This document shows, in pieces, positions 52,803 to 62,041 of a stretch of DNA of 64,000 nt. The stretch comes from Candidatus Methanoperedens sp. BLZ2 (GTDB lineage Archaea > Halobacteriota > Methanosarcinia > Methanosarcinales > Methanoperedenaceae), in assembly GCF_002487355.1 (NCBI RefSeq), contig NZ_NTMG01000018.1, forward strand, positions 1-64,000. Direction: 5' to 3'. The translations under genes were made by a program, and so were the position numbers. Positions within the stretch are counted from its first letter, which is position 1. Every line of letters begins with the position of its first letter. Under the pieces are notes generated by a model. The model saw nothing but the letters and a program-made list of their open reading frames with translations. It did not search any database and was not told where the DNA came from.

Positions 52803-53434
52803 GTGATTTTTTACCTCTTATGCTTGACCTGAAGGAAAAAGAGATCATAATTTTCGGCGGTGGGGAAGTGGGTGAGCGAAAAGCGTCTCTTTTTTGTGAG
52901 CTTGCTTTAGTGACTGTCATAAGCAAGGAATTTACATCCGGATTGAACGGATTTTATGAGATGGGAAAAATAAAACTGATAAAAGTTAAAGATATTACCG
53001 GGAAAGATATTTCCTCTTACCTGAAAAAAGCCTTTATTGTAATTCCGGCTACCAATGACGCTATGTTGAATGAGAGAATAGCAAAGATCGCAAGAGATGA
53101 AGGAAAATTTGTAAATCGTGTGGATGATATCGGGGATATTATAATCCCTTCAGTCATCAGGCGAGGCGATATTGTGATTGGTATCTCCACTGCGGGCCAG
53201 AGTCCTGCCCTTTCAAAATACATTCGTCAAAAAGTTGAAGAAGTGATAACACCTGAATTTACACAAATGTCAAAACTTCAAAATGAAATCCGTGAAAGAT
53301 TAAAAACCGAAGTGGACGAACAGAAAAAACGCAAAGAGATCCTGTGGAACATAATTAATGACAATGATGTTTGGAAGGGATTCGAAGAATCATATGAAAA
53401 AGCATATATTATTGCATCAAAGCATATAAGGTAA
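52799..53434 (+). CDS. Precorrin-2 dehydrogenase/sirohydrochlorin ferrochelatase-like
   Basis: The protein has 211 residues. An N-terminal Rossmann fold with IIFGGGEVGERKASLFCELA binds NAD. INRVDD-like FVNRVDDIGDIIIPSVIRRG and GISTAGQSPALSKYIRQKVE are the middle and C-terminal markers of Met8/SirC/CysG N-terminal enzymes. It oxidises precorrin-2 to sirohydrochlorin, feeding siroheme, cobamide or F430. Placement between the siroheme decarboxylase and hemA fits tetrapyrrole supply. Confidence 0.92.
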   Translation: MSDFLPLMLDLKEKEIIIFGGGEVGERKASLFCELALVTVISKEFTSGLNGFYEMGKIKLIKVKDITGKDISSYLKKAFIVIPATNDAMLNERIAKIARDEGKFVNRVDDIGDIIIPSVIRRGDIVIGISTAGQSPALSKYIRQKVEEVITPEFTQMSKLQNEIRERLKTEVDEQKKRKEILWNIINDNDVWKGFEESYEKAYIIASKHIR

Positions 53435-53459
53435 AACGAACATAAAAACAGGGAAATCA

Positions 53460-54713
53460 ATGACAGAAATATCAAGCATGCTAATTACTCATACCAAAGC
53501 GACAATAGTAGAAATGGAAAGCGCATGGCATGGCGGTATAGATCAGCTTCTGGTGCATCTTAAGTCACATGATCTTGTAGAGGAATGCGCTGTGCTTAAG
53601 ACCTGCAACCGTGTTGAAGTTTACGTTGTTTCGCCAAAGGGAAGTAAAGTGCTTTTTGAGTTTGCAAAACACATGAAAGTCTCTTCAAGGATCATTGATT
53701 TCCTTGACCATGAAGAATCACTCAGGCATCTTTTGCGCCTGACTTCAGGTCTTGAATCGATGATCGTGGGTGAAGACCAGATACTCGGACAGGTAAAAGA
53801 ATTGTTCCTGATGGCAAAGAAAGCAGGGGCAGTTGGAAAGGTCCTTGATACTGCATTCAATAAATCGATACAGGTTGGAAAGCGTACCCGGAATGAGACC
53901 GGGATAAACAAAGGTTCGGTATCTATTGGTTCAGCAGCAGTGGAACTGGCTGAAAAGGAATTAGGCGGACTTGTTGGAAAAACAGTAATGGTAATAGGTG
54001 CAGGAGAGATGGGAACTCTTGTTGCAAAAGCGCTTGCTAATAAGGATATTAAGGTTATTTACGTGGCTAACAGGACATTAGATAAAGCACAGGCCCTGGC
54101 ATGTGAATTGAATGGTGAAGCTGTGCCGTATGAGGAAATGGAAGAATATATCCCTAAATCAGATGTTGTAATCAGCGCCACCAAGGCACCTCATTTTGTT
54201 TTAACACAAGAAATAATGTCAAGACTGTTGGAAAAACGAAAAAAGGATATCATGCTGGTAGACATTGGCAATCCCAGGAATATCGAAAGCAGTACAGGGG
54301 ATCTGCCGGGTGTGAGCCTTCATAATATCGACAGTTTAAGAAGCATCAGCGAGGCAAACCTTGATAAACGAAGGGCCGAAGCAAAAAAAGCGGAGATCAT
54401 TATAGAAGAAGAATTGGCTCTTCTTAAGCGGCAATATAAGCGCCAGATGGCGGACAATATTATATCAGCTCTTTATTCTAAAGTTGAGAAAATCCGGGAA
54501 CAGGAGCGCGAAGCGGCAATAAACAAACTCAAGTCAAGACACACGATAGGAGATATAGAGCGTGAAGTCCTGGATGATATGACAAATTCTTTTGCCAAAC
54601 AGATCCTTGCAGAACCAACAAAGATTCTCAGGAATGCAGCGGAGCATGATGATGAAAAATTCCTGGATACGGTTTCAGAGTTATTTAAATTAAATGGAAA
54701 AAAGGTCAAATAA
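53460..54713 (+). CDS. hemA: Glutamyl-tRNA reductase
   Basis: HemA, 417 residues, makes the first committed tetrapyrrole intermediate from Glu-tRNA. The catalytic cysteine is C49 in AVLKTCNRVEVY. GLESMIVGEDQILGQVKE and NKGSVSIGSAAVELAEKELG are typical, followed by the NADPH-binding MVIGAGEMGTLVAKALANK and a helical dimerisation domain at the C-terminus. The gene follows by 25 bases and closes the haem cluster; the next gene begins on the base after its stop. Confidence 0.95.
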   Translation: MTEISSMLITHTKATIVEMESAWHGGIDQLLVHLKSHDLVEECAVLKTCNRVEVYVVSPKGSKVLFEFAKHMKVSSRIIDFLDHEESLRHLLRLTSGLESMIVGEDQILGQVKELFLMAKKAGAVGKVLDTAFNKSIQVGKRTRNETGINKGSVSIGSAAVELAEKELGGLVGKTVMVIGAGEMGTLVAKALANKDIKVIYVANRTLDKAQALACELNGEAVPYEEMEEYIPKSDVVISATKAPHFVLTQEIMSRLLEKRKKDIMLVDIGNPRNIESSTGDLPGVSLHNIDSLRSISEANLDKRRAEAKKAEIIIEEELALLKRQYKRQMADNIISALYSKVEKIREQEREAAINKLKSRHTIGDIEREVLDDMTNSFAKQILAEPTKILRNAAEHDDEKFLDTVSELFKLNGKKVK

Positions 54714-55733
54714 TTGATGGATTCCTGGTTAGCAATTGAAATTTCAACTATATCAATATTGGTTGTGCTGTCTGCTTTTTTTTCCGGCTCGGAGACAGCA
54801 CTTATCTCAATAAATAAAATCCGGATCCGGCACCTTGCAGATACAGGCAATAAAAATGCAGCAGTAATATTAGAACTGCTTGAAAATCCTGAACAGTTCC
54901 TGACCGCGATCCTGATAGGCAACAATATCGTCAACATCAGCGCTTCAGTGCTGGCAGCAGACGCAGCGCTTCATACATTTGGAGACAGCGGGATCGCGAT
55001 AGCTACAGCAGTCATGACGATGTTCATCCTTGTTTTCGGAGAGGTTTTTCCTAAAACGCTTGCTTCAAGACATCCCGAATCGATAGCATTGCATGTAGCA
55101 AAGCCCATACGAACGGTGATATTTATCTTAAATCCGCTTGTCCGGGTTTTAACTGAATCCATAAACTTCCTTATCGTGCGCTTTGGCGGAAAGAAACGTG
55201 TGCAGCATCCCTTCGTCACTGAAGAAAAAATTAAAATTATGCTAAGAGTCGGGGAAAAGGAAGGGACTATCGAGAAACACGAAAGGGAGATAATACACAA
55301 TGTTTTTGAATTATCTGACACAAAAGCAACAGGAGTGATGACTTCGCTTGAAAAAATGGTGTGCATTGAGGAATCAAATACTCTCGATACTGCGCTTGCT
55401 TTAATTAATGAATCCGGTCATTCAAGGATACCTGTTTATAAACAGACACTTGATAATATCACCGGGATGGTTTATGCAAAAGATTTCCTGAAGTTCAGTG
55501 ATCATGAGCTGAGCTGGATAAAAATCCATCAGGTTTTGCGCCCGATGCTGATCGTAAGAGGTGGGCGAAAAATTTATCCGATCATGAAAGAGCTCCAGCA
55601 AAAGAAAATGAATATTTCAATAGTAGTGGACGATAATAAGAAAGTTATCGGATTAGTATCTATTGAAGATATACTGGAAGAACTTGTTGGAGAAATTTTT
55701 GATGAATATGACGTTGAAACTAAAATTGGCTAA
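54714..55733 (+). CDS. CNNM/DUF21 membrane protein with CBS pair
   Basis: The protein has 339 residues. DUF21 transmembrane domain (about 1-175; FFSGSETALISINKIRIRHL, FLTAILIGNNIVNISASVLA, FGEVFPKTLASRHPE) is followed by two CBS domains (about 205-325; VMTSLEKMVCIEE, SGHSRIPVYKQ, LVSIEDILEELVGEIFDEYD). The C-terminal CorC_HlyC domain that most bacterial relatives carry is absent. Members are linked to magnesium or cobalt export. The start abuts hemA, perhaps by chance. Confidence 0.88.
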   Translation: MMDSWLAIEISTISILVVLSAFFSGSETALISINKIRIRHLADTGNKNAAVILELLENPEQFLTAILIGNNIVNISASVLAADAALHTFGDSGIAIATAVMTMFILVFGEVFPKTLASRHPESIALHVAKPIRTVIFILNPLVRVLTESINFLIVRFGGKKRVQHPFVTEEKIKIMLRVGEKEGTIEKHEREIIHNVFELSDTKATGVMTSLEKMVCIEESNTLDTALALINESGHSRIPVYKQTLDNITGMVYAKDFLKFSDHELSWIKIHQVLRPMLIVRGGRKIYPIMKELQQKKMNISIVVDDNKKVIGLVSIEDILEELVGEIFDEYDVETKIG

Positions 55734-55734
55734 C

Positions 55735-55776
55735 TTGCGTAAAAAACAAAAGACCTTTGTGAACAAAGCTACGCAA
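55735..55776 (+). terminator. Nested inverted repeat after the CNNM-type gene
   Basis: Outer arms ttgcgta (55735-55741) and tacgcaa (55770-55776) enclose a smaller hairpin, ctttg (55755-55759) and caaag (55764-55768). It lies in the 77-base gap between two genes of the same strand and may be a transcript end. Confidence 0.4.
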
Positions 55777-55810
55777 AGCATTTTAACCAACACGATCAAA
55801 GATATGCCTG

Positions 55811-56980
55811 ATGGCAATTGACCCGATCTGCAAAACAACTGTTGATGAAAAAACAGCATTCAAATCAGTTTATAAAAACAAAGATTATTATTTTTGCTCC
55901 GAAAATTGCAAGCAGAAATTCGATGAGCTTGACAAAAGTGTGATCCGTGTGCGGCGTTCTTTGAAAGACAAAGAGAGGATATCATTCGCAAAGTTAAGGC
56001 GCGAGATCATAGAACCTGGCATCTGTACCCTGTGTGGGGCATGCGTGGCAAGCTGCGAAGTTTTGTCAGTGGTCAATGGCAAGCCTGCACTCAAAGGACC
56101 GTGCACCGCATGCGGTGTATGCTATAACCAGTGCCCTCGAACCATTACCACGGAATCAAACCTGATCGGGAGTGTGCGTGATGTCTTCACTGCAAAATCC
56201 TTACTTTCCGAAGTAAAAGGACAGGACGGCGGGGTTGTGACATCCATGCTGCTCTATGCTCTGGAAGAAGGACTGATAGACAGTGCCATAGTTACTGTAA
56301 AAAGCGATGAGGAGCCATGGAAACCTGTTCCGATAGTTGCCCAGACAAGAGAGGATATTTTGCGCGGAAGCGGTTCGATCTATGTTCATTCACTCACAAT
56401 GGAATCGTTAATGAGCGCAATAAAAAGAGGTTCCCGTTCAATAGGTTTTGTGGGCCCGTCCTGCAACATAGATGCGGTTCACAAAATGCAGAACTCACCC
56501 TATGGGTTACTTCATATGTTCATGAGGGCGAACATCCTGAAGCTCGGGCTATTCTGCATGGATACCTTTGATTATCCGGGTTTGAAAACATTCATCGAGC
56601 AGAAAGGATTTCCCCTGTCTTCCATCAGGGAAATGAAGATCAGGAAAGGAAAATTCATAATCAGGTCGGAAACAGAAGCCACATTCCCATTAAGTGAACT
56701 TGATCATCTCCGAAGCGGCTCATGCACCGTATGCACAGATCTGACGGCTGAGAAGTCTGACCTTTCATTCGGGAGCGTGGGATCAAACGAAGGCTATACG
56801 ACAGTACTTGCACGAACTGGACTTGGTCTTGAACTCTTCCAGGATGCAGCCGACAGGGGCTACATCAAAATGGAAACGCTTGAAAGACAGGGTCTTGACA
56901 GGGTTCTTCACCAGGCAAAAGCCAAAAAAGTGCAAATGTACATGATAAAGAAAAGAATTGAAACGGGGAAAGGTTTATGA
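55811..56980 (+). CDS. YHS domain fused to an FrhB-like F420-dependent oxidoreductase subunit
   Basis: The protein has 389 residues. Residues 1-45 form a YHS metal-binding domain (DPICKTTVDEKTAFKSVYKN, YYFCSENCKQKF; C7, C29, C33). Two 4Fe-4S motifs follow: CTLCGACVASC (72-82) and CTACGVCYNQC (98-108). The rest is the FrhB/FpoF-type flavin and F420 domain (LLSEVKGQDGGVVTSMLLYA, FVGPSCNIDAVHKM, SGSCTVCTDLTAEKSDLSFG). FrhB proteins pass electrons between F420, FAD and Fe-S clusters. The YHS fusion is unusual for this family. The physiological partner cannot be told. Confidence 0.88.
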   Translation: MAIDPICKTTVDEKTAFKSVYKNKDYYFCSENCKQKFDELDKSVIRVRRSLKDKERISFAKLRREIIEPGICTLCGACVASCEVLSVVNGKPALKGPCTACGVCYNQCPRTITTESNLIGSVRDVFTAKSLLSEVKGQDGGVVTSMLLYALEEGLIDSAIVTVKSDEEPWKPVPIVAQTREDILRGSGSIYVHSLTMESLMSAIKRGSRSIGFVGPSCNIDAVHKMQNSPYGLLHMFMRANILKLGLFCMDTFDYPGLKTFIEQKGFPLSSIREMKIRKGKFIIRSETEATFPLSELDHLRSGSCTVCTDLTAEKSDLSFGSVGSNEGYTTVLARTGLGLELFQDAADRGYIKMETLERQGLDRVLHQAKAKKVQMYMIKKRIETGKGL

Positions 56981-57032
56981 ATAAACGGAAGTATTCTGAA
57001 GCCAAACTAAATCATTGGAGGATAAAAATTAC

Positions 57033-57212
57033 ATGGGAAAAACAGGTATAACAAAATGGGGCAGAGTCAAAGGACGAAAAGGGAACATAATAATGGTCCC
57101 CGAAGCCGAACTCAGCCACAAGCGTCCCGGCCCGATGCAGCGATATACTTCTGACGGCGCAAAGCGCAAGAAGATAGCACGCTCACCAAAAGCTATTGTA
57201 AAAGGATCATAA
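57033..57212 (+). CDS. DUF5350-like small basic protein
   Basis: The protein has 59 residues from the ATG at 57033; GGAGG at 57015-57020 supports it over an ATG six codons upstream, which overlaps that site. It reads MGKTGITKWGRVKGRKGNII and then HKRPGPMQRYTSDGAKRKKI, very basic and probably RNA- or DNA-binding. I associate this with the DUF5350 family of methanogens, function unknown. It stands 52 bases after the YHS-FrhB gene. Confidence 0.75.
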   Translation: MGKTGITKWGRVKGRKGNIIMVPEAELSHKRPGPMQRYTSDGAKRKKIARSPKAIVKGS

Positions 57213-57224
57213 ATAATAATCAAT

Positions 57225-57272
57225 ATGAACGCAGATACCAATCTGTGTTTATCCGCGTTCATCTGCGGTTAA
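57225..57272. repeat. REP-like hairpin of the gcagatgaacgcggat type
   Basis: Bases 57227-57236 (gaacgcagat) pair with 57251-57260 (atccgcgttc) at nine of ten positions. A second gcagat-related word (atctgcggtt) follows to 57270. Hairpins built from cgcagatgaacgcggataaac-like words recur across many environmental genomes. It lies in the gap after the DUF5350-like gene. Confidence 0.65.
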
Positions 57273-57340
57273 TATCACTTGAAAATAAGGATTGTATATG
57301 CGGATTACTTTTCTGAATCCGTCTATTCTGGTTTAAAGAT

Positions 57341-58225
57341 ATGGCGTCAGGCCCTATTCAATTCCTTTTCAACGAAAATATCAATATATTTTTTCGCGAT
57401 ATTGGCACTCCTTTACTGGATACGTTATTCAAGGTTATAACTAATGCAGGCAGTGAGCCTGTATATATATTTCTTGCATCACTTATCTTCTGGTGCCTTA
57501 ACAAGAAAACAGGCATCAGGGCGATGTATTTAATTATGTTTTCTGCATACACGGCGCTAATTGCCAAGAGCCTGTTCAGTATGCCAAGACCTCCTGACTA
57601 CCTTCATAAAGTTACAGAAAATAATTTTGGATTCCCCAGCGGTCATGCGCAGGTTTCATCGGGTTTCTGGGGTTACCTGGGAATCCGAAGCAAGAAAAAA
57701 CAGATCATTATAACAGGCGCAGTTATAGTTCTCCTGGTTTCATTATCGCGGTTATATCTTGGCGTCCATTATCCGGGCGATGTGATCGGGGGCATTATTT
57801 TTGGTCTCATGGTCGCATTTATTTCATACAGGGAAGAGGCGGATATCCTTAAAGTAATTAATAAACAAAGCCGCAATTCAAAATATCTTATTGCCTTGTT
57901 TCTCCCGTTAATACTTATTTTAATAGCAACTTTTCAGGGAAGTCTTTTGAAAGAACAGATCGAATTGGGGTTTGTAATGGCTTCTGTAGGAGCTGGTTAT
58001 TTATTGGAGGAGGAAATAATCAGGTTTCCTGATGCGAAAAATAACGAACAGAAGGTTAAAAGAGCATCTATAGGCATTTTATTTTTGGGATCGATTTACT
58101 TAATTTCAGAGATATTATCCTTAACATTTCCTGTTTTTGCATATATAAAGTATGCCGCACTTGGATTTTCATCAGTTTTTTTTGTCCCCTGGGTATTTAT
58201 GAAGCTGGAAGGTGCGAAATATTGA
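57341..58225 (+). CDS. PAP2-family membrane phosphatase
   Basis: This 294-residue protein has about eight hydrophobic segments. The three PAP2 motifs are KSLFSMPRPP (near residue 73), FPSGHAQ (near 97) and SRLYLGVHYPGDVIGG (near 130), with the catalytic histidines in the latter two. It likely removes phosphate from a lipid or polyprenyl pyrophosphate on the outer side of the membrane. A second membrane region of about 110 residues follows the catalytic part, as in other archaeal members. Confidence 0.9.
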   Translation: MASGPIQFLFNENINIFFRDIGTPLLDTLFKVITNAGSEPVYIFLASLIFWCLNKKTGIRAMYLIMFSAYTALIAKSLFSMPRPPDYLHKVTENNFGFPSGHAQVSSGFWGYLGIRSKKKQIIITGAVIVLLVSLSRLYLGVHYPGDVIGGIIFGLMVAFISYREEADILKVINKQSRNSKYLIALFLPLILILIATFQGSLLKEQIELGFVMASVGAGYLLEEEIIRFPDAKNNEQKVKRASIGILFLGSIYLISEILSLTFPVFAYIKYAALGFSSVFFVPWVFMKLEGAKY

Positions 58226-58336
58226 ACTTTTACCTGGTCTTCTTTCCAATCTTTCCGATAGTTATTTGATTCCATGAAATAATGAAATATAGTGGGATTC
58301 CGTTTAAATAATTTTATCGATCAAAGAGGTTAAGGA

Positions 58337-60376
58337 ATGGGAAAAAATCATCATATTACCAGTAATAACCATGCGGGGCATAATACACATAATACCCATG
58401 AAATGAAAAAACAGGACAAACACCATGATCATGGTGCCATGATGCTCGCAGACTTCAAAAAACGGTTCTGGGTATCATTTATCATTACCATCCCTATACT
58501 CTTATTATCTCCTTTGGTCCAGGATTTTTTGGGTATTAAGAAAATGGTCAGTTTTCCAGGAGATATGTATGTCCTCTTTGCTCTTTCATCCATAGTTTTC
58601 TTCTATGGCGGGTATCCGTTTCTTAAAGGAATCTTTGATGAACTGAAATCAGCAACACCCGGAATGATGACGCTGGTCGCCATAGCGATCACCACGGCCT
58701 ATGTTTATAGCAGTGCTGTTGTATTTGGCCTGAGGGGCATGGTATTTTTCTGGGAACTGGCAACACTGATAGATGTTATGCTTCTTGGCCACTGGATAGA
58801 GATGAAGTCTGTCATGGGCGCTTCAAGGGCTCTTGAAGAACTGGCAAGGCTGATGCCCTCTGATGCGCATAAACTCATGCCTGACGGCAGTATAAAAAAT
58901 GTTCCATTAAGCGAGTTGATGGTGAATGATAGTGTCCTTATCAAGCCTGGAGAAAAGATCCCCGCCGATGGCGTTGTAGTAGATGGTGAGACATCAGTAA
59001 ATGAGGCTATGCTAACAGGAGAGTCAAAGCCTGTTTATAAGAATGTGGGTGCTAAAGTCATAGGAGGCTCGATAAACGGCGAAGGGTCGATCACTGCGAA
59101 GGTCAACAAAACAGGGGAGGATTCATTTCTTTCACAGGTGATCAAGCTTGTTAAAGAAGCACAGGAGAGCAAGTCAAGAACGCAGGACCTGGCGAACCGC
59201 GCAGCCGTGTGGTTAACAATAATAGCTATTGTAGGAGGGGCTATAACCCTTTTTGTATGGTTCTATATTATGAAAGCGGATTTTGCCTTTGCAATTGAGC
59301 GGACTGTCACTGTGATGGTGATCACATGTCCCCACGCGCTCGGGCTTGCTGTTCCCCTGGTGGTTGCGGTCTCGACCGCCATCTCTGCAAGCAACGGTCT
59401 TTTGATACGGGATCGTGCTGCCTTTGAGAGGGCAAGGAACATCCAGGCTATAATTTTTGATAAGACAGGAACGCTCACCGAAGGAAAATTCGGGGTCACT
59501 GATACTATCATGTTTTCAGGAAGTGGTGATGAAAAAGAACTTCTCAAATACGCTGCGTCAGTGGAGGCCCATTCCGAACATCTCATTGCAAAAGGGATCG
59601 TTTCGTCATCCGGGGATGCTTTTCCTGTTGAGGGGTTCAAATCAATTCCAGGCAAAGGTGCCGAGGGGAGGGTTAACGGAAGGGATGTAAAAGTTGTAAG
59701 TCCGGGGTATCTTCGGGAACAGAATATTCCAGTTACGGATGAACGGATTGAGAAGCTCTCCTCCCAGGGAAAGACCGTGGTGTTCGTGTTGATAGATGGA
59801 GAGCTAAGAGGCGCCATTGCACTTGCAGATATCATAAGGCTGGAATCGAAAAAGGCAATCTCAAGGCTCAGGGAGATGGGTATAAGATGCATAATGCTCA
59901 CAGGAGATAACAAACAGGTGGCAAAATGGGTTGCTGATGAACTGGAGCTTGATGAATATTTTGCAGAGGTCCTGCCGCATGAAAAGGCCGCAAAAGTAAA
60001 AGAGATCCAGTCCAGAGGTCTGGTCGTAGCCATGACAGGTGATGGTGTGAACGATGCTCCTGCGCTTGCCCAGGCAGATGTAGGTATTGCCATCGGCGCT
60101 GGAACGGACGTGGCTGTGGAGACGGCTGATATAATCCTTATAAGGAGCGACCCGCTTGATACGGTGGCAATAATCAGCCTTGCAAAAGCAACATACAGAA
60201 AAATGGTCCAGAACCTTATATGGGCAACAGGCTATAACGCATTTGCCATTCCTCTTGCCGCAGGAGTGCTGTATAAATGGGGGATACTTCTTAGCCCTGC
60301 AATGGGCGCCGGACTTATGGCAGCAAGCACGGTGGTCGTTGCCATAAATGCGAGATTTTTGAAGATTGAGAAGTAA
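58337..60376 (+). CDS. copB: Copper-type P1B ATPase with CPH motif
   Basis: The protein has 679 residues. The first 37 residues are rich in histidine (HHITSNNHAGHNTHNTHEMK), a metal-binding tail in place of CxxC domains. Motifs are LTGES near 226, CPH in VITCPHALGLAVPL near 331, DKTGTLTEGKFG near 374, and GDGVNDAPALAQADVGIAIG near 572. CPH with a His-rich N-terminus is the mark of the CopB (P1B-3) group, which exports Cu(I)/Cu(II) or silver. It stands alone on the plus strand; no copper regulator is next to it. Confidence 0.93.
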   Translation: MGKNHHITSNNHAGHNTHNTHEMKKQDKHHDHGAMMLADFKKRFWVSFIITIPILLLSPLVQDFLGIKKMVSFPGDMYVLFALSSIVFFYGGYPFLKGIFDELKSATPGMMTLVAIAITTAYVYSSAVVFGLRGMVFFWELATLIDVMLLGHWIEMKSVMGASRALEELARLMPSDAHKLMPDGSIKNVPLSELMVNDSVLIKPGEKIPADGVVVDGETSVNEAMLTGESKPVYKNVGAKVIGGSINGEGSITAKVNKTGEDSFLSQVIKLVKEAQESKSRTQDLANRAAVWLTIIAIVGGAITLFVWFYIMKADFAFAIERTVTVMVITCPHALGLAVPLVVAVSTAISASNGLLIRDRAAFERARNIQAIIFDKTGTLTEGKFGVTDTIMFSGSGDEKELLKYAASVEAHSEHLIAKGIVSSSGDAFPVEGFKSIPGKGAEGRVNGRDVKVVSPGYLREQNIPVTDERIEKLSSQGKTVVFVLIDGELRGAIALADIIRLESKKAISRLREMGIRCIMLTGDNKQVAKWVADELELDEYFAEVLPHEKAAKVKEIQSRGLVVAMTGDGVNDAPALAQADVGIAIGAGTDVAVETADIILIRSDPLDTVAIISLAKATYRKMVQNLIWATGYNAFAIPLAAGVLYKWGILLSPAMGAGLMAASTVVVAINARFLKIEK

Positions 60377-60388
60377 TAGAAGTAATAC

Positions 60389-61567
60389 TTATTTTAGTTT
60401 ATTCGGATTTATCCTGATTATCCGGTCATCGTCCTCAGCTGGTACACCCCTGCCATCCCTGTTGCTTGTAAGGATATACAGATAATTATCCGGACCTGCT
60501 ACAACATCACGCAACCTGCCAAAATTCCTGTCCAGGTGACGGCGAAATGCTGGTTTTTCATCAACTATTACCTCAAATAAACTTTGTCCTCTTAATCCTG
60601 CAAAGAACAAAGACCCTTCAAAATAGGCAATACCTGTTGGTGCCCATGTATCTGTGCCGCTATGGAGCACAGGGCCTGTAAGTCCCTGAGCCGTTTCATC
60701 GCCGCGGATATCCGGCCATCCATAGTTTTTTCCGGGCTCGATAAGGTTTAGTTCATCATAAGCTTGAGAGCCGTGCTCAGTTGCCCAGAGCCTGCCAATG
60801 TCGTCCCATGCCAGACCCTGGGGGTTCCGGTGACCAGAAGAATAAACAGGCGAGCCAGGGAAAGGATTGTTTGCAGGGATTGTTCCATCATCATTTAAGC
60901 GAAGTATCTTTCCTGCCAGGGAATTTTTATCCTGGGCAGAGTTTGAAATCGCAGCATCACCGGTGGTAATGTACAGAAATCCATCGGGACCGAACTTTAT
61001 CCTGCCGCCGTCATGTATTGAAGCTCCGGGGATACCGTCGATGATTAATTTTTCATCAAGTAAATTGTTGCCCTGCATTTTGAATCTTACCACTTTGTTT
61101 GCTAAATCGGTGTTGTTTCGATAGGTATAATATACATAAACAAATGGGTTCCTGGTAAAATCAGGATGCACAGCAATACCAAGCAAACCTCCTTCACCAG
61201 TATGCGCCACTTCATCGATAGTAAGCAAAGAATCCGGTAAAAGCCCTTTTGCATCGATTAATCTTATCCTGCCAGCCCTCTCGGTAAAAATAATACCGCA
61301 ATCAGGCAGAAAACCAAGAGCCCAGGGAGTGTCTAATCTTTTGGCCACTGATGCAGCGAAAGGCTCTTCAGGGATATCCTTACTTTCATTTTCCTGTGCA
61401 GGTATTATTGGTGTTTCTATCTGAGGAATACCGCCCTGCCTGTTAGCTAAAAGTCCCCACCAGGCCAGGCTGACCAGCAGTGCTGCAAAAACAATTACAG
61501 CAGCAAGGAGCAATTTTTTGTTTGAAAGCTTAATAATGAATCCCCCTGAACATTTCAATACTATCAT
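60389..61567 (-). CDS. PQQ-type soluble aldose sugar dehydrogenase (glucose/sorbosone fold)
   Basis: The protein has 392 residues. One N-terminal membrane helix (about 18-40) anchors an extracytoplasmic six-bladed propeller. DTPWALGFLPDCGIIFTERA, GEGGLLGIAVHPDF, DGGRIKFGPDGFLYITTGDA, SGHRNPQGLAWDDIGRLWAT, EHGSQAYDELNLIEPGKNYG are family segments around the PQQ/calcium site. It would oxidise an aldose on the outer face of the membrane, but archaeal PQQ use is uncertain, so the true substrate and cofactor are open. Start overlaps the upstream lipoprotein stop as ATGA. Confidence 0.87.
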   Translation of the reverse strand: MIVLKCSGGFIIKLSNKKLLLAAVIVFAALLVSLAWWGLLANRQGGIPQIETPIIPAQENESKDIPEEPFAASVAKRLDTPWALGFLPDCGIIFTERAGRIRLIDAKGLLPDSLLTIDEVAHTGEGGLLGIAVHPDFTRNPFVYVYYTYRNNTDLANKVVRFKMQGNNLLDEKLIIDGIPGASIHDGGRIKFGPDGFLYITTGDAAISNSAQDKNSLAGKILRLNDDGTIPANNPFPGSPVYSSGHRNPQGLAWDDIGRLWATEHGSQAYDELNLIEPGKNYGWPDIRGDETAQGLTGPVLHSGTDTWAPTGIAYFEGSLFFAGLRGQSLFEVIVDEKPAFRRHLDRNFGRLRDVVAGPDNYLYILTSNRDGRGVPAEDDDRIIRINPNKLK

Positions 61568-61989
61568 CTACCTGCGAATTGCTTTCCAAGGGCTTCCTCT
61601 AAACCTTTTATAACGTCAGGTTTTTCTCCAATGTAGATAACAATCAATTTTTCTTTCTTATAGAAATGAGGTGTGGATACCCATGTTATCATGCTTGTCC
61701 CTATTGTACTTCCATCCGGTGATGTCAGCGCTGCTTCAGCATCGGCATCAGCAGCTCTTTCATATTCGAAGATTTGAACATCGTCCCCATTCACCTTGAT
61801 TATTCGTCCTTTGACAGAGAAGAATGACTGTGAGATCTCATCCCCTTGTGTAACATTCAGTCCCGTAGCACTCAGATTGTCTATTAAACTCTGGTAATCC
61901 TTTACGGTTTTGCTTTCGGCAGGCGCCTGTTGACCGACACATCCCGCTGCGAGAACAGAAAGAATTATCAGCGAAATCAAATAATTCAT
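61564..61989 (-). CDS. Putative lipoprotein paired with the sugar dehydrogenase
   Basis: This 141-residue protein has a lipobox at LSVLAAGC (Cys 17), so the mature part is membrane-anchored outside the cell. The rest contains QSFFSVKGRIIKVNGDDVQI, FEYERAADADAEAALTSPDG and FYKKEKLIVIYIGEKPDVIK, a small alpha/beta domain of unknown family. The stop overlaps the dehydrogenase start as ATGA, so the two are made together. Confidence 0.75.
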   Translation of the reverse strand: MNYLISLIILSVLAAGCVGQQAPAESKTVKDYQSLIDNLSATGLNVTQGDEISQSFFSVKGRIIKVNGDDVQIFEYERAADADAEAALTSPDGSTIGTSMITWVSTPHFYKKEKLIVIYIGEKPDVIKGLEEALGKQFAGR

Positions 61990-62041
61990 AAATCAACTCC
62001 CAATAAAGATTCTATTTTTTGTTATAAAAATTTTTCTATAG

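Noticed and set aside
59263-60093. Minus-strand frame of 276 codons
   Set aside because: It lies wholly opposite the copper ATPase motifs DKTGT and GDGVNDAP and is Ser/Ala/Thr-rich like an antisense frame.
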